A stretch of 7,511 nucleotides of DNA, taken from NCBI GenBank assembly GCA_028688175.1, contig JAQTYS010000127.1, positions 1 to 7,511 on the forward strand. Direction: 5' to 3'. The translations under genes were made by a program, and so were the position numbers. Each line of letters starts with the position of its first letter. Positions within the stretch are counted from its first letter, which is position 1. Below, in pieces: positions 1 through 6,288 of the stretch. The notes beneath the pieces are model-generated. The model saw only the letters and a list, made by a program, of their open reading frames with translations, was not told the origin of the DNA and made no database searches. This DNA comes from Methanothrix sp. Lineage in GTDB: Archaea > Halobacteriota > Methanosarcinia > Methanotrichales > Methanotrichaceae.

Positions 1-91
1 ATTGATGGTGGCAGTGATAGCCCTGACTGTGGTGCTGGCTAATCTCACGGCACTGCAGAGGATTGCATTTGCCATTCGGCACGGAAATTGA
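1..91 (+). CDS. C-terminal end of a probable CDP-alcohol phosphatidyltransferase (partial)
   Basis: Only the last 29 residues are in the window, read in the frame starting at base 2 and ending at TGA 89-91. They form a hydrophobic helix (VAVIALTVVLANLTALQRI) followed by a short basic tail (RHGN). A final membrane helix ending in N-[LI]-T-A-[LI]-Q-R is what I recall at the C-terminus of CDP-alcohol phosphatidyltransferases, including archaeal archaetidylinositol-phosphate and phosphatidylglycerophosphate synthases. These are integral membrane enzymes that join a CDP-activated lipid to an alcohol. The catalytic DG...AR...D motif would lie to the left of the window and cannot be seen. The gene converges on the minus-strand operon. 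The assignment rests on one short segment, so another membrane protein remains possible. Confidence 0.5.
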   Translation, partial: LMVAVIALTVVLANLTALQRIAFAIRHGN

Positions 92-102
92 CGCGATCGG
101 GG

Positions 103-133
103 AAGGTATTTTCGAGATTCGATGGAATACCTT
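103..133. terminator. Inverted repeat between convergent genes, possible terminator hairpin
   Basis: AAGGTATT at 103-110 is perfectly complementary to AATACCTT at 126-133, with a 15-nt loop; two G-U pairs could lengthen the stem inward. It lies 12 nt after the stop of the plus-strand gene and 18 nt beyond the stop of the minus-strand gene, a usual place for a shared terminator. There is no T-run after the stem on the plus strand, so it is not a textbook intrinsic terminator. Confidence 0.35.
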
Positions 134-139
134 GATAAT

Positions 140-145
140 AAAAAA
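140..145 (-). terminator. Oligo-T terminator for the minus-strand operon
   Basis: Six consecutive A on the plus strand read as TTTTTT on the minus strand, starting 7 nt after the stop codon of the membrane-protein gene (stop at 154-152) and followed by a further T-rich ATTATC. Archaeal RNA polymerase commonly stops at such T-runs without a hairpin. A hairpin (103-133) follows as a possible second signal. Confidence 0.4.
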
Positions 146-151
146 TCGGGG

Positions 152-616
152 CTATCTTTGATTTATGAAAACACGATCAAAGGAGCGTTTGCCAAAGTCT
201 TTAAGAAACTTTTCCAACGAGTTACTTTCTTCCTGATCAATTTTTATTAATATCGACTTCTGTATCGGTTCGGTTATCGTTTTAATACCGATTGGTTGGG
301 CATTATCGCCAAAAGGCATTTTAAAAAGACTTAAATCGGAAATACCTTTTGAAATAAAGCCGACAATAACCGCCTGGATGTATGGATTTTCCACAATTTT
401 ATCCTGCAAGGTCACGCTGGCGCCGGTAAATATAAGAAGCCAATAGAAAGCAACTCCGATAACGCCATAAAATGCTAAATAATAACATTTCAGCATGCGA
501 TTTTTGATCAAAAAATGAGTATTGGGATATAACGTGAAAATTAGCTCTAAATGGGCCACGACAGCGGCGACTGTGAAGGCTAATAAATAAGGCAAAAAAG
601 GGAAAAGATCGACCAT
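152..616 (-). CDS. Small membrane protein of unknown function with a soluble C-terminal tail
   Basis: A 154-aa protein that I do not recognise. Residues about 6-30 form a first hydrophobic helix and about 43-68 a second (YLAFYGVIGVAFYWLLIFTG), separated by a short basic loop (KNRMLK). A weaker hydrophobic stretch at 79-90 (YIQAVIVGFISK) could be a third, partial or re-entrant segment. Residues about 100-154 are hydrophilic and charged, ending in a Lys/Arg-rich helix (EKFLKDFGKRSFDRVF), probably cytoplasmic. There is no clear signal peptide and no catalytic motif. The ATG at 616-614 is preceded by a purine-rich GAAAGAGAGAT that could act as a weak ribosome binding site. It begins 22 nt after the stop of the winged-helix gene, so the two are very likely co-transcribed. 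The pairing of a small DNA-binding protein with a small membrane protein suggests a regulator and its target or partner. The role itself is unknown. Confidence 0.65.
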   Translation of the reverse strand: MVDLFPFLPYLLAFTVAAVVAHLELIFTLYPNTHFLIKNRMLKCYYLAFYGVIGVAFYWLLIFTGASVTLQDKIVENPYIQAVIVGFISKGISDLSLFKMPFGDNAQPIGIKTITEPIQKSILIKIDQEESNSLEKFLKDFGKRSFDRVFINQR

Positions 617-638
617 ATTTGTAATTATCTCTCTTTCG

Positions 639-848
639 TCAAGTGCCAGAGACTAATATTGCTTTATTGTTAGCAAATTGAACTATTCCATCTTTGCTAA
701 GGCCAACTAGATGACTCTGAACTACAGGGGGGCTCCTGCCAATTTCAGAAGCAATAAAGGAAATAGAAACAGGCTCTTTGCGAGACTCTAAGACACTAAC
801 AATCGCACTGTTTATTCCCTTTTTTTGCCGCTCACCACTGAAGTACAT
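639..848 (-). CDS. Small winged-helix DNA-binding protein
   Basis: A 69-aa protein starting at the ATG at 848-846 (MYFSGERQKKG). A predicted helix at about 10-22 (GINSAIVSVLESR) is followed by a helix-turn-helix at about 28-51 (SISFIASEIGRSPPVVQSHL) and a two-stranded wing at 53-67 (DGIVQFANNKAILV). This is the layout of MarR/ArsR-like or archaeal winged-helix domains, here with almost nothing else, so it is probably a transcription regulator acting as a dimer. The frame stays open to an upstream ATG at 920 (93 aa). I prefer 848 because a strong AAAGGAGT site sits just before it and no comparable site precedes 920. It is the first gene of a two-gene operon with the membrane protein and is transcribed divergently from the restriction-modification gene. 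It could regulate either transcript; the sequence does not say which. Confidence 0.65.
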   Translation of the reverse strand: MYFSGERQKKGINSAIVSVLESRKEPVSISFIASEIGRSPPVVQSHLVGLSKDGIVQFANNKAILVSGT

Positions 849-852
849 ATAA

Positions 853-860
853 ACTCCTTT
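853..860 (-). promoter_or_regulatory. Shine-Dalgarno site deciding the start of the winged-helix gene
   Basis: The minus strand reads AAAGGAGT here, 4 nt before the ATG at 848-846 (6 nt counted from the GGAG core). It is a near-perfect anti-16S match and argues for the shorter 69-aa start over the upstream ATG at 920. Confidence 0.6.
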
Positions 861-907
861 AGTTCTGCTTGAAATAAATAGTTTATCATGAGTTGTGACC
901 ACTCCCA

Positions 908-917
908 CTAATAAATT
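908..917 (-). promoter_or_regulatory. Candidate TATA box for the minus-strand operon
   Basis: The minus strand reads GAATTTATTA. An archaeal start about 25 nt downstream would fall near 886, giving a leader of roughly 38 nt that includes the Shine-Dalgarno at 853-860. A second AT-rich stretch on the same strand at about 871-881 (CTATTTATTTC) would place the start too close to 848 to include that site. This is pattern-matching only. Confidence 0.25.
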
Positions 918-1087
918 CATAGGCTTCTACGGTCTTTCAACGGATGGCATGTGATCCCATGCTAATCGTTTTTATGGTTTCGTGCATGCTGTTTGAGTCT
1001 TTTTAACTGCGGGCAGCAAACCAGACAGATTGTTGATAGATCTCGGGCGATATATAGTTATGCCGCGCATAGCGAAAGTAATCCTTG

Positions 1088-1143
1088 TGGGGCACGATTC
1101 ATCCCTCCTTTGAAAAGAGGGGATCCTCTGTCCCCGTGCCCCA
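1088..1143. repeat. Strong inverted repeat, probable dispersed palindromic (REP/MITE-like) element
   Basis: TGGGGCACG at 1088-1096 pairs perfectly with CGTGCCCCA at 1135-1143. Nested inside, ATCCCTC (1101-1107) pairs with GAGGGGAT (1117-1124) apart from one bulged G, around a CTTTGAAAA loop. The core CCCTCCTTTGAAAAGAGGGG resembles the CCCCCTTTGAAAAAGGGGG intergenic repeats common in many bacterial and archaeal genomes. One reading frame gives IPPLKRGD, the usual spurious translation of that repeat type. As RNA or single-stranded DNA it would form a long hairpin about 75 nt upstream of the restriction gene. Whether it is mobile or regulatory cannot be told from one copy. Confidence 0.5.
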
Positions 1144-1217
1144 ACGATCCTAAAATAGCATGCTCACAAAAATAAGCTCGATACTTTTATCATTCTTCGC
1201 GCCCTGGCTTAGGTCGG

Positions 1218-4200
1218 ATGTCCCAGTACCTGCGACCCTTCAAGAACAGCAATCTGTTCTCCAACCACTATCTGGAAAAGCTCTTAAAAGATAATCCCGT
1301 GTGGCGGGAGGCAGAACCCGAGCAGGCTTTTGCCGCCATCAAGGAGCTTTACCAGCGCAAGGTGCGGGCTCTGGAAAACTACAACGAGTCTCAGTTAGAG
1401 GAGAACTTCATCCGTCCGGTGCTGCGCATCCTGGGCCATTACTTCGGCGTGCAGGGAAAGGTATCCGGAAAGGACCGCACGCCTGACTACGCCTTTTACC
1501 CTGATGAGCAGAGCCTGGTGGAAGCGGAGGCCAATCCCGGTGAGGACTACTACCGGCACGCGGTAGCTGTGGGCGATGCTAAGTCCTGGAAGATCCCGCT
1601 GGACAAGAGCCGCAAGGGGCAGGGAAGCTTTGAGATGCAGAATCCCAGCTATCAGATCGATGTTTACCTGCGAGATACCCCACCCAAGTGGGCCATCTTG
1701 ACCTCGGGACGGTTCTGGAGACTTTATCACGAGACGACGAGCTACAAGCTGGACTACTATTATGAGGTGGACCTGCCAGATCTGTTGGCGGCGGATGATA
1801 TCGAGAATTTCAAGTATTTTTATCTCTTCTTTCGGCGGGAGGCTTTCGGGCAGACGGTAGACGGCGGCTGTTTCCTGGACAGCGTTCGAGAGGAAAGCGT
1901 GGCTTACGCCCAGGAGATTGGTGAGGATCTGAAGGAGAACGTCTACCGGGCCATGAAGATCCTGGCGCAGGGCTTCCTGGCCGAAGCTGCCATCGGCGCT
2001 GCTGCACCCAGCGAGCAGGCTGTGGCCCAGGTGCAGGAGAATAGCATGCGGCTGCTCTACCGGCTGCTCTTCATCTTCTATGCGGAGAGCCGCAGCCTGC
2101 TGGATGTAAATAACCGCTACTACTATGAGCTGTCCCTGCAAAAGCTGAAGGCGGATGTCGCAGAGCGGCTGGACAGAGGCGAGCCGCTCTTATCAGTGCG
2201 GTACTCCTACTGGGAGAGCCTGAAGAATCTATTCAGCCTGATCAACGACGGCAGCGAATCGAGACGCATTCCCCGGACTGAGTTTTATATCCCGGCCTAC
2301 AACGGCGGCCTCTTCGATCCCAGGAAAGAGGAGAACAGATTTCTCGAAAACGCACGCATCGGCGACTCTTTTCTGGCCAGGGCCATCGACCTTTTAGCCC
2401 GATCTCAAGCCGTAGTTAAAGGCCAGGGCGATCAAAAGCAGAAGGGCTTTGTGGACTATTCTTCTCTGGAGATCCGCCACCTGGGATCGATTTACGAGGG
2501 GCTCCTGGAGTACCGGCTGCGGGTGGCAGAGGAGCCGATGGCAGCCATCAAAGAGAAAGGCAAGGAGCAGTGGCTGCCCGCAGGCAACGCCGGCAAGCGA
2601 AAGGTCCTGGACAGTGCCCAAGAAGGCGAGATCTATCTGGTCACGGACAAGGGGGAGCGCAAGGCCACCGGCTCCTACTACACCCCGGACTATATTGTCA
2701 AGTACATCGTCAAGAACACCATCGAGCCGGTGATCGAGAAGAAGAAGCAGGAATGGCTGGGCACCAGCCGACCTTTTGCCGATTATGTGCTCTCCATCAA
2801 GGTGCTCGACCCGGCCATGGGCAGCGGCCATTTCCTGGTGGAGGCCACCGACCAGTTGGCCCGCTGGCTGGTATCCGCCTGGGCTACGGCTAAACCGGAG
2901 GAGTCCGACTCCAAGGAGGTGGCGGAGCAGGATATCCACTGGGCGCGCCGCGAGGTGGTCAGGAACTGCATCTACGGAGTGGACCTCAACCCCATGGCCG
3001 TCGAGCTGGCCAAATTGTCGCTCTGGCTGACCACCGTTGCCTCCAACAAGCCGCTCTCTTTTCTGGACCACCACTTGCGCTGCGGCAACAGCCTCATCGG
3101 GGCGGAGCTGGACCGACTCACCGTCCTGCCGGGCGGCACCGCCGAGCAGACGCCGCTGTGGAGCTACGGGCTTCGCAGCCACACCGACAGCCTCTTGAAA
3201 AAGTACAGCCTCATGGCCGCTCTGCCGGACGATAATTTGCAGATGGTCAAGTGGAAAGAGGAGCAGTTTCGCCAAATCAAGCAGTCGGAGCTGAGCCAAA
3301 GGCTAGCGGAGCTATCCAATGTCTGGCTGTCCACCTATTTCGGCAACACCGTGAGCGATGATGATTACTACGAGCTACAAAACCACATCAATCCGGAGAA
3401 GTTCCCGGACTGGGGCGGGCTGCGGGAGCGGGAGTGGTTCGCACGGGCGCAGGCGCTGGGGCGGGAGAAGCGGTTCTTCCACTGGGAGCTGGAGTTTCCG
3501 GAGGCTTTCCAGGGAGAAGGGCGCGGGTTTGATGTGGTGGTGGGCAATCCGCCCTACGACGAGCTGTCTGAGGAAGCTTGGGGGCGAAAGATCGACGAGA
3601 TGATTTATTTCCAGGAGACCAAATATTTTATTCCGGCGCTAGGTCATCGAGTCAATATCTATCGATTATTCATTTCGCAGGCACTTAAATTAACATGTTT
3701 TAATGGTTGGCATGGATTCATTGTTCCTCTTTCTTTATTGGCAGATCAATTTACACTCAGCCTTCGTAGACATCTGCTTGAAAAAGTCAAATTTAAGCTC
3801 ATTGAGCAGTTCCCTCAAAAAGACGATCCTCAAAACCGCGTGTTTTTTGATGCAAAGCTATCAACATGCCTTTACATAGTTCAAAATAATATCCCCATAG
3901 AAAATGAGGTTCTTGTAAGAACTCATCCAGGTCGCAATATCTTTATAAATTCTCCTAATTACATAACAGGACAATCACGATTTTTTATATTTGATCAAGA
4001 AAATCTTTCAATTCCAGGCCTAGAACAAACTTCGTGGAATATGATTTTAAAATTTGCTGTAAGCAAAAATTTTTTAGCTTTTAGAGAGGCTGCAGAAGCG
4101 GTTCCAGGCGAGCTAATGATCAACCATCAGTTTGATCCATATCTATCTGATGCAACAAATGGTGAAGAAGTTATACGAGGATCTCACATAGGGATGTATG

Positions 4201-5102
4201 AACTTATCAAGCCAAAACAAGGCGAACCGCTCTATTTCAATCGAGAAAGATATCTTGCCAGTCATGCAAATAGCAAGAAAGCATTTCATCACCAACAAAT
4301 AAGAATTATTTATCAGAGATATGCCGCGATAGATAATTTTAGGCGCCTTATTGCAACTATATTACCACAAAATTATTTTTGTTCGCATACGGTAGGTTAT
4401 CTACATGGTATAAACCCGAATTACAGATTAGGATTTCTATTAGCATTATTGAACTCGACATTGTTAGATTGGCGGTTCAATCTAACAAGCACAAACAACA
4501 ATATAAATGGATACGAAATCGGTGCTTTGCCAATTCCTGCTATCTCCTTCACCACCCCCGCGCCCGAGCGCGCCCGCCTGGTGGCGGAGCTGGAGCAGCT
4601 CTACGCCGACGGCAAATTCACGGAAATTCTGGCCCAGGTGGAGGCCTGCCTTCCCAAAGACGAAGCTGGCAACTTCATCGCCGATCAGGAGAAATCGGAT
4701 GTGGTGCACGACCTCCTGTCTTTCCTGGCGGAGAGAATGCTGGAGATGAACAAAGAGAAGCAAAATGAGATCAAGGGCTTCCTGGGCTGGCTGGAAGGAT
4801 ACGTGGGGGCAAAGGTGGAAGACCTCACACCAAAAACGAAGTTGCAGAGCTACTACGAGCACGATTATGAGGGGCTAATGGCAGTGCTAAAGAAGAACCG
4901 CAAGAAGCTGGCCATCGATCCGGCCAGACGAAAAGAGGGCGAAGACCTGAAGGCCGAGTTCGATGGGTCGATGGGCAAACTGCTGCCCTTGAGGGATCGG
5001 ATCAGGAAGACGGATGAGCTGATCGATGCGGTGGTGTACAGGCTGTACGGGCTGACGGAAGAGGAGATAGCAATCGTAGAGGGCAAAGAGGCGACAAAAT
5101 AG
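1218..5102 (+). CDS. Type IIG restriction enzyme / N6-adenine DNA methyltransferase (Eco57I-like, single chain)
   Basis: A complete 1294-aa enzyme expected to methylate adenine in its target sequence and cleave unmethylated DNA. The N-terminus carries a PD-(D/E)XK nuclease signature: D90 in RTPDYAF, D120 and K122 in VGDAKSW, and Q146. The methyltransferase follows: motif X GSYYTP (485-490), motif I DPAMGSGHF (531-539) for S-adenosylmethionine binding, GVDLNPMAVELAKLSLW (587-603), and catalytic motif IV NPPY (777-780), typical of the N6-adenine gamma class. Residues about 795-1109 form the target-recognition region. Residues 1111-1294 form a charged helical domain ending in KTDELIDAVVYRLYGLTEEE, a tail common in type I/IIG methyltransferases. 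No separate specificity or helicase gene is adjacent, as expected for type IIG. ATG 1218 is the first ATG after an in-frame stop at 1173, with only a weak ribosome binding site. All motifs are intact, so it is probably active. PglX of BREX is less likely, given the nuclease and the lack of BREX neighbours. Confidence 0.92.
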   Translation: MSQYLRPFKNSNLFSNHYLEKLLKDNPVWREAEPEQAFAAIKELYQRKVRALENYNESQLEENFIRPVLRILGHYFGVQGKVSGKDRTPDYAFYPDEQSLVEAEANPGEDYYRHAVAVGDAKSWKIPLDKSRKGQGSFEMQNPSYQIDVYLRDTPPKWAILTSGRFWRLYHETTSYKLDYYYEVDLPDLLAADDIENFKYFYLFFRREAFGQTVDGGCFLDSVREESVAYAQEIGEDLKENVYRAMKILAQGFLAEAAIGAAAPSEQAVAQVQENSMRLLYRLLFIFYAESRSLLDVNNRYYYELSLQKLKADVAERLDRGEPLLSVRYSYWESLKNLFSLINDGSESRRIPRTEFYIPAYNGGLFDPRKEENRFLENARIGDSFLARAIDLLARSQAVVKGQGDQKQKGFVDYSSLEIRHLGSIYEGLLEYRLRVAEEPMAAIKEKGKEQWLPAGNAGKRKVLDSAQEGEIYLVTDKGERKATGSYYTPDYIVKYIVKNTIEPVIEKKKQEWLGTSRPFADYVLSIKVLDPAMGSGHFLVEATDQLARWLVSAWATAKPEESDSKEVAEQDIHWARREVVRNCIYGVDLNPMAVELAKLSLWLTTVASNKPLSFLDHHLRCGNSLIGAELDRLTVLPGGTAEQTPLWSYGLRSHTDSLLKKYSLMAALPDDNLQMVKWKEEQFRQIKQSELSQRLAELSNVWLSTYFGNTVSDDDYYELQNHINPEKFPDWGGLREREWFARAQALGREKRFFHWELEFPEAFQGEGRGFDVVVGNPPYDELSEEAWGRKIDEMIYFQETKYFIPALGHRVNIYRLFISQALKLTCFNGWHGFIVPLSLLADQFTLSLRRHLLEKVKFKLIEQFPQKDDPQNRVFFDAKLSTCLYIVQNNIPIENEVLVRTHPGRNIFINSPNYITGQSRFFIFDQENLSIPGLEQTSWNMILKFAVSKNFLAFREAAEAVPGELMINHQFDPYLSDATNGEEVIRGSHIGMYELIKPKQGEPLYFNRERYLASHANSKKAFHHQQIRIIYQRYAAIDNFRRLIATILPQNYFCSHTVGYLHGINPNYRLGFLLALLNSTLLDWRFNLTSTNNNINGYEIGALPIPAISFTTPAPERARLVAELEQLYADGKFTEILAQVEACLPKDEAGNFIADQEKSDVVHDLLSFLAERMLEMNKEKQNEIKGFLGWLEGYVGAKVEDLTPKTKLQSYYEHDYEGLMAVLKKNRKKLAIDPARRKEGEDLKAEFDGSMGKLLPLRDRIRKTDELIDAVVYRLYGLTEEEIAIVEGKEATK
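3600..4544 (+). other. AT-rich target-recognition segment within the restriction gene
   Basis: Codons for residues about 795-1109 change abruptly to AT-rich usage (ATT, TTT, AAA, TTA, AAT), while the flanking nuclease, methyltransferase and C-terminal parts use GC-ending codons. The segment begins about 50 nt after the NPPY codons and ends at the ISFTTP junction, coinciding with the TRD expected in type IIG enzymes. The left edge is gradual (about 3600-3660). The right edge is sharp at about 4545, the same point where homology to the second 3' copy begins. I read this as a specificity cassette acquired by recombination. Confidence 0.6.
4545..5102 (+). repeat. Direct repeat copy 1: 3' end of the restriction gene
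   Basis: These 558 bp align without a gap to 6768-7325. The first 37 nt (4545-4581) are identical in both, then substitutions are scattered. The encoded 184 residues differ at about 24 positions by my hand count. It forms the left arm of a pair of direct repeats around the AT-rich two-gene cassette. Confidence 0.9.
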
Positions 5103-5171
5103 ATCCTAGCTAAGGGGTTTTCGCCTAGCGGCAAACTCCCGGAAGATCAGAAATCTGGGCAGTATATACCG

Positions 5172-5218
5172 ATCAACCGCAAACCGCCAAGTATCCAAGC
5201 CTGCCCTGCGTTGAGGAC
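5172..5218 (+). repeat. Short downstream repeat, copy 1
   Basis: A 47-nt segment beginning ATCAACCGCAAA matches 7363-7409 at 42 of 47 positions by hand alignment. It lies 69 nt after the restriction-gene stop here, and 37 nt after the stop of the truncated copy. The intervening sequences do not align convincingly. Confidence 0.75.
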
Positions 5219-5238
5219 GCCAGGATCAAGTAGCAAGA

Positions 5239-5247
5239 TTAATAAAT
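5239..5247 (+). promoter_or_regulatory. Candidate TATA box for the TIR-like gene (leaderless start)
   Basis: TTAATAAAT is centred about 27 nt upstream of the ATG at 5271, the usual distance from an archaeal TATA box to the transcription start. There is no Shine-Dalgarno site in front of 5271, so the two observations fit a leaderless mRNA starting at or just before the ATG. Confidence 0.35.
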
Positions 5248-5270
5248 GAAGCAGGCGCTTCAGGCATGAA

Positions 5271-6284
5271 ATGAATTGGCTATCGAATTATTGTCCTTTA
5301 GTCGGTGAATGCAATCAGGAAAGCGTCAGTGTTGCATCAAATTCATATTTTCTCATTCAACCATTTGATGAAGAAAAAGATCAACGCGAGAGAGCAATTG
5401 ATGATGCTTTAAAGAGGTTTTATGGAAGTAAAGAGCGATATGTAATTAAAAAGGCGGACTCAAGAATTACATTAAATAGTAATTTCTGCGATATATGTTC
5501 AAAAATAAAATCTTCCGAGTACTGTATTGCGGACATCTCGGGAGAAAGCCATACTATTATAAAAAATGAAAAACAAGAAAGACAATTATTTTTAAGGCCA
5601 AATGTAGCATTGGAATTGGGAATGGCATACGGATTTGGCAAACCATCATTAATAATTTCTAGAGAAATTGAGGGAAAACGGACCATACCATCGGACATAG
5701 AATTTGTAAGATGGATAGGTATTTCATTTAGAGATTGGACATCCGTATCTCAAAAGATATTGGATAGATTACGAGAGACGGAACCACGAGAACTATTGAG
5801 AAGAGCAATCAATCCAGATGATAAAAGAAGTGGCACAGAATTATTGAAACAATTTTATGTATTACTTCACTTGAAAGAGACATTGTCTCGCATTCAGTCA
5901 AAAAAGTTAAAGATATCCAAAATAATTCGACAAGGAGACAATCCAATCGGAATATTAAAAGGTGGAACATATTTAAAAGAAGGAATTGCATTTAAATTAT
6001 ATATAACAGAAAACGAAATTGAATACTTGAGTGCACTGGTGGAAGTGGATCATTTAACTCCAGGCGGAATAGCACAAGTAAAGTTTTTTTCACCATTTGA
6101 CGAAATTGATTCCAGCAAAATGTATTGGAAAAATATTGCGAGACATTTCCAAAATAATAATGACTTTGTGCCTGGCAAACATAGGCTTGAATTGATAATC
6201 CCGGATTCATTTAAAGAAATATCAACAGAGCAATTAAAGCATACTGTGGGAATTCTTAGAAAGGTAATCCAATTGAAGGAGTGA
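5271..6284 (+). CDS. TIR-like / nucleoside-deoxyribosyltransferase-like protein, candidate defence effector
   Basis: A 337-aa protein. Residues about 25-170 look like a Rossmann-type TIR-like or nucleoside 2-deoxyribosyltransferase-like domain: strand SYFLIQPFDEE (25-35), strand EYCIADIS (83-90), then NVALELGMAYGFGKPSLIIS (111-130). The Glu of LELG (E115) sits where these folds place a catalytic glutamate that attacks N-glycosidic bonds, for example in NAD or nucleotides. C8, C14, C73, C76 and C85 are notable; C8-x5-C14 and C73-x2-C76 might bind metal. Residues about 185-337 form a separate, probably beta-rich domain (KEGIAFKLYI, GGIAQVKFF, KHRLELIIP) that I do not recognise. It could sense a ligand or bind the neighbouring protein. 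The gene is AT-rich, unlike the restriction gene, and the next gene starts 4 nt after its stop. Genes with such domains are often found in defence islands. Its enzymatic activity here is inferred, not shown. Confidence 0.7.
   Translation: MNWLSNYCPLVGECNQESVSVASNSYFLIQPFDEEKDQRERAIDDALKRFYGSKERYVIKKADSRITLNSNFCDICSKIKSSEYCIADISGESHTIIKNEKQERQLFLRPNVALELGMAYGFGKPSLIISREIEGKRTIPSDIEFVRWIGISFRDWTSVSQKILDRLRETEPRELLRRAINPDDKRSGTELLKQFYVLLHLKETLSRIQSKKLKISKIIRQGDNPIGILKGGTYLKEGIAFKLYITENEIEYLSALVEVDHLTPGGIAQVKFFSPFDEIDSSKMYWKNIARHFQNNNDFVPGKHRLELIIPDSFKEISTEQLKHTVGILRKVIQLKE
6276..6281 (+). promoter_or_regulatory. Shine-Dalgarno site for the FlgT-C-like gene, inside the upstream gene
   Basis: AAGGAG lies in the last codons of the TIR-like gene, directly before its TGA (6282-6284) and 7 nt before ATG 6289. 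This arrangement supports translational coupling of the two proteins. Confidence 0.6.
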
Positions 6285-6288
6285 GATC

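Larger units (their letters stand above)
849..1217. other. Divergent intergenic region, no convincing gene
   Basis: This 369-nt stretch separates the minus-strand operon from the restriction-modification gene and should carry promoters for both directions. It holds two T-runs (about 969-973 and 999-1003), a TATATA at 1051-1056, an AT-rich element at about 1150-1157, and the inverted repeat at 1088-1143. The core GCATG/CATGC recurs at 947-951, 958-962, 984-989 and 1158-1163; the first two form a short inverted pair with a 6-nt spacer. No reading frame here looks like a real protein. Confidence 0.5.
5103..5270. other. Intergenic region between the restriction gene and the TIR-like gene
   Basis: This 168-nt stretch holds a short GGGGTTTT run after the restriction-gene stop, a TATATA at 5164-5169, the first copy of the 47-nt repeated motif, and a TATA-like box at 5239-5247. 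A three-codon ATGAAATGA overlaps the start of the next gene. No strong terminator is visible, so some read-through from the restriction gene is possible. Confidence 0.4.

Noticed and set aside
849..920. Extended 93-aa start of the winged-helix gene at ATG 920
   Set aside because: A strong Shine-Dalgarno directly precedes the internal ATG at 848, while 920 has none. The extra 24 residues add no part of the domain. It is not fully excluded.
993..1175. 60-aa plus-strand open frame upstream of the restriction gene
   Set aside because: It overlaps the palindromic repeat and contains IPPLKRGD, a typical spurious translation of such repeats. It has low-complexity Pro/Cys content and no ribosome binding site.
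2394..3299. Long minus-strand open frame (301 aa), with others antisense at 1395-2141, 4482-4862 and 6675-7085
   Set aside because: These are mirror readings of the GC-rich, codon-biased restriction gene and its remnant. The frame at 4482-4862 recurs in 6675-7085 only because the sense sequence is duplicated.
1218..5102. PglX of a BREX system
   Set aside because: The methyltransferase core is similar, but there is an N-terminal PD-(D/E)XK nuclease signature and no brxA, brxB, brxC, pglZ or brxL neighbour in the window.
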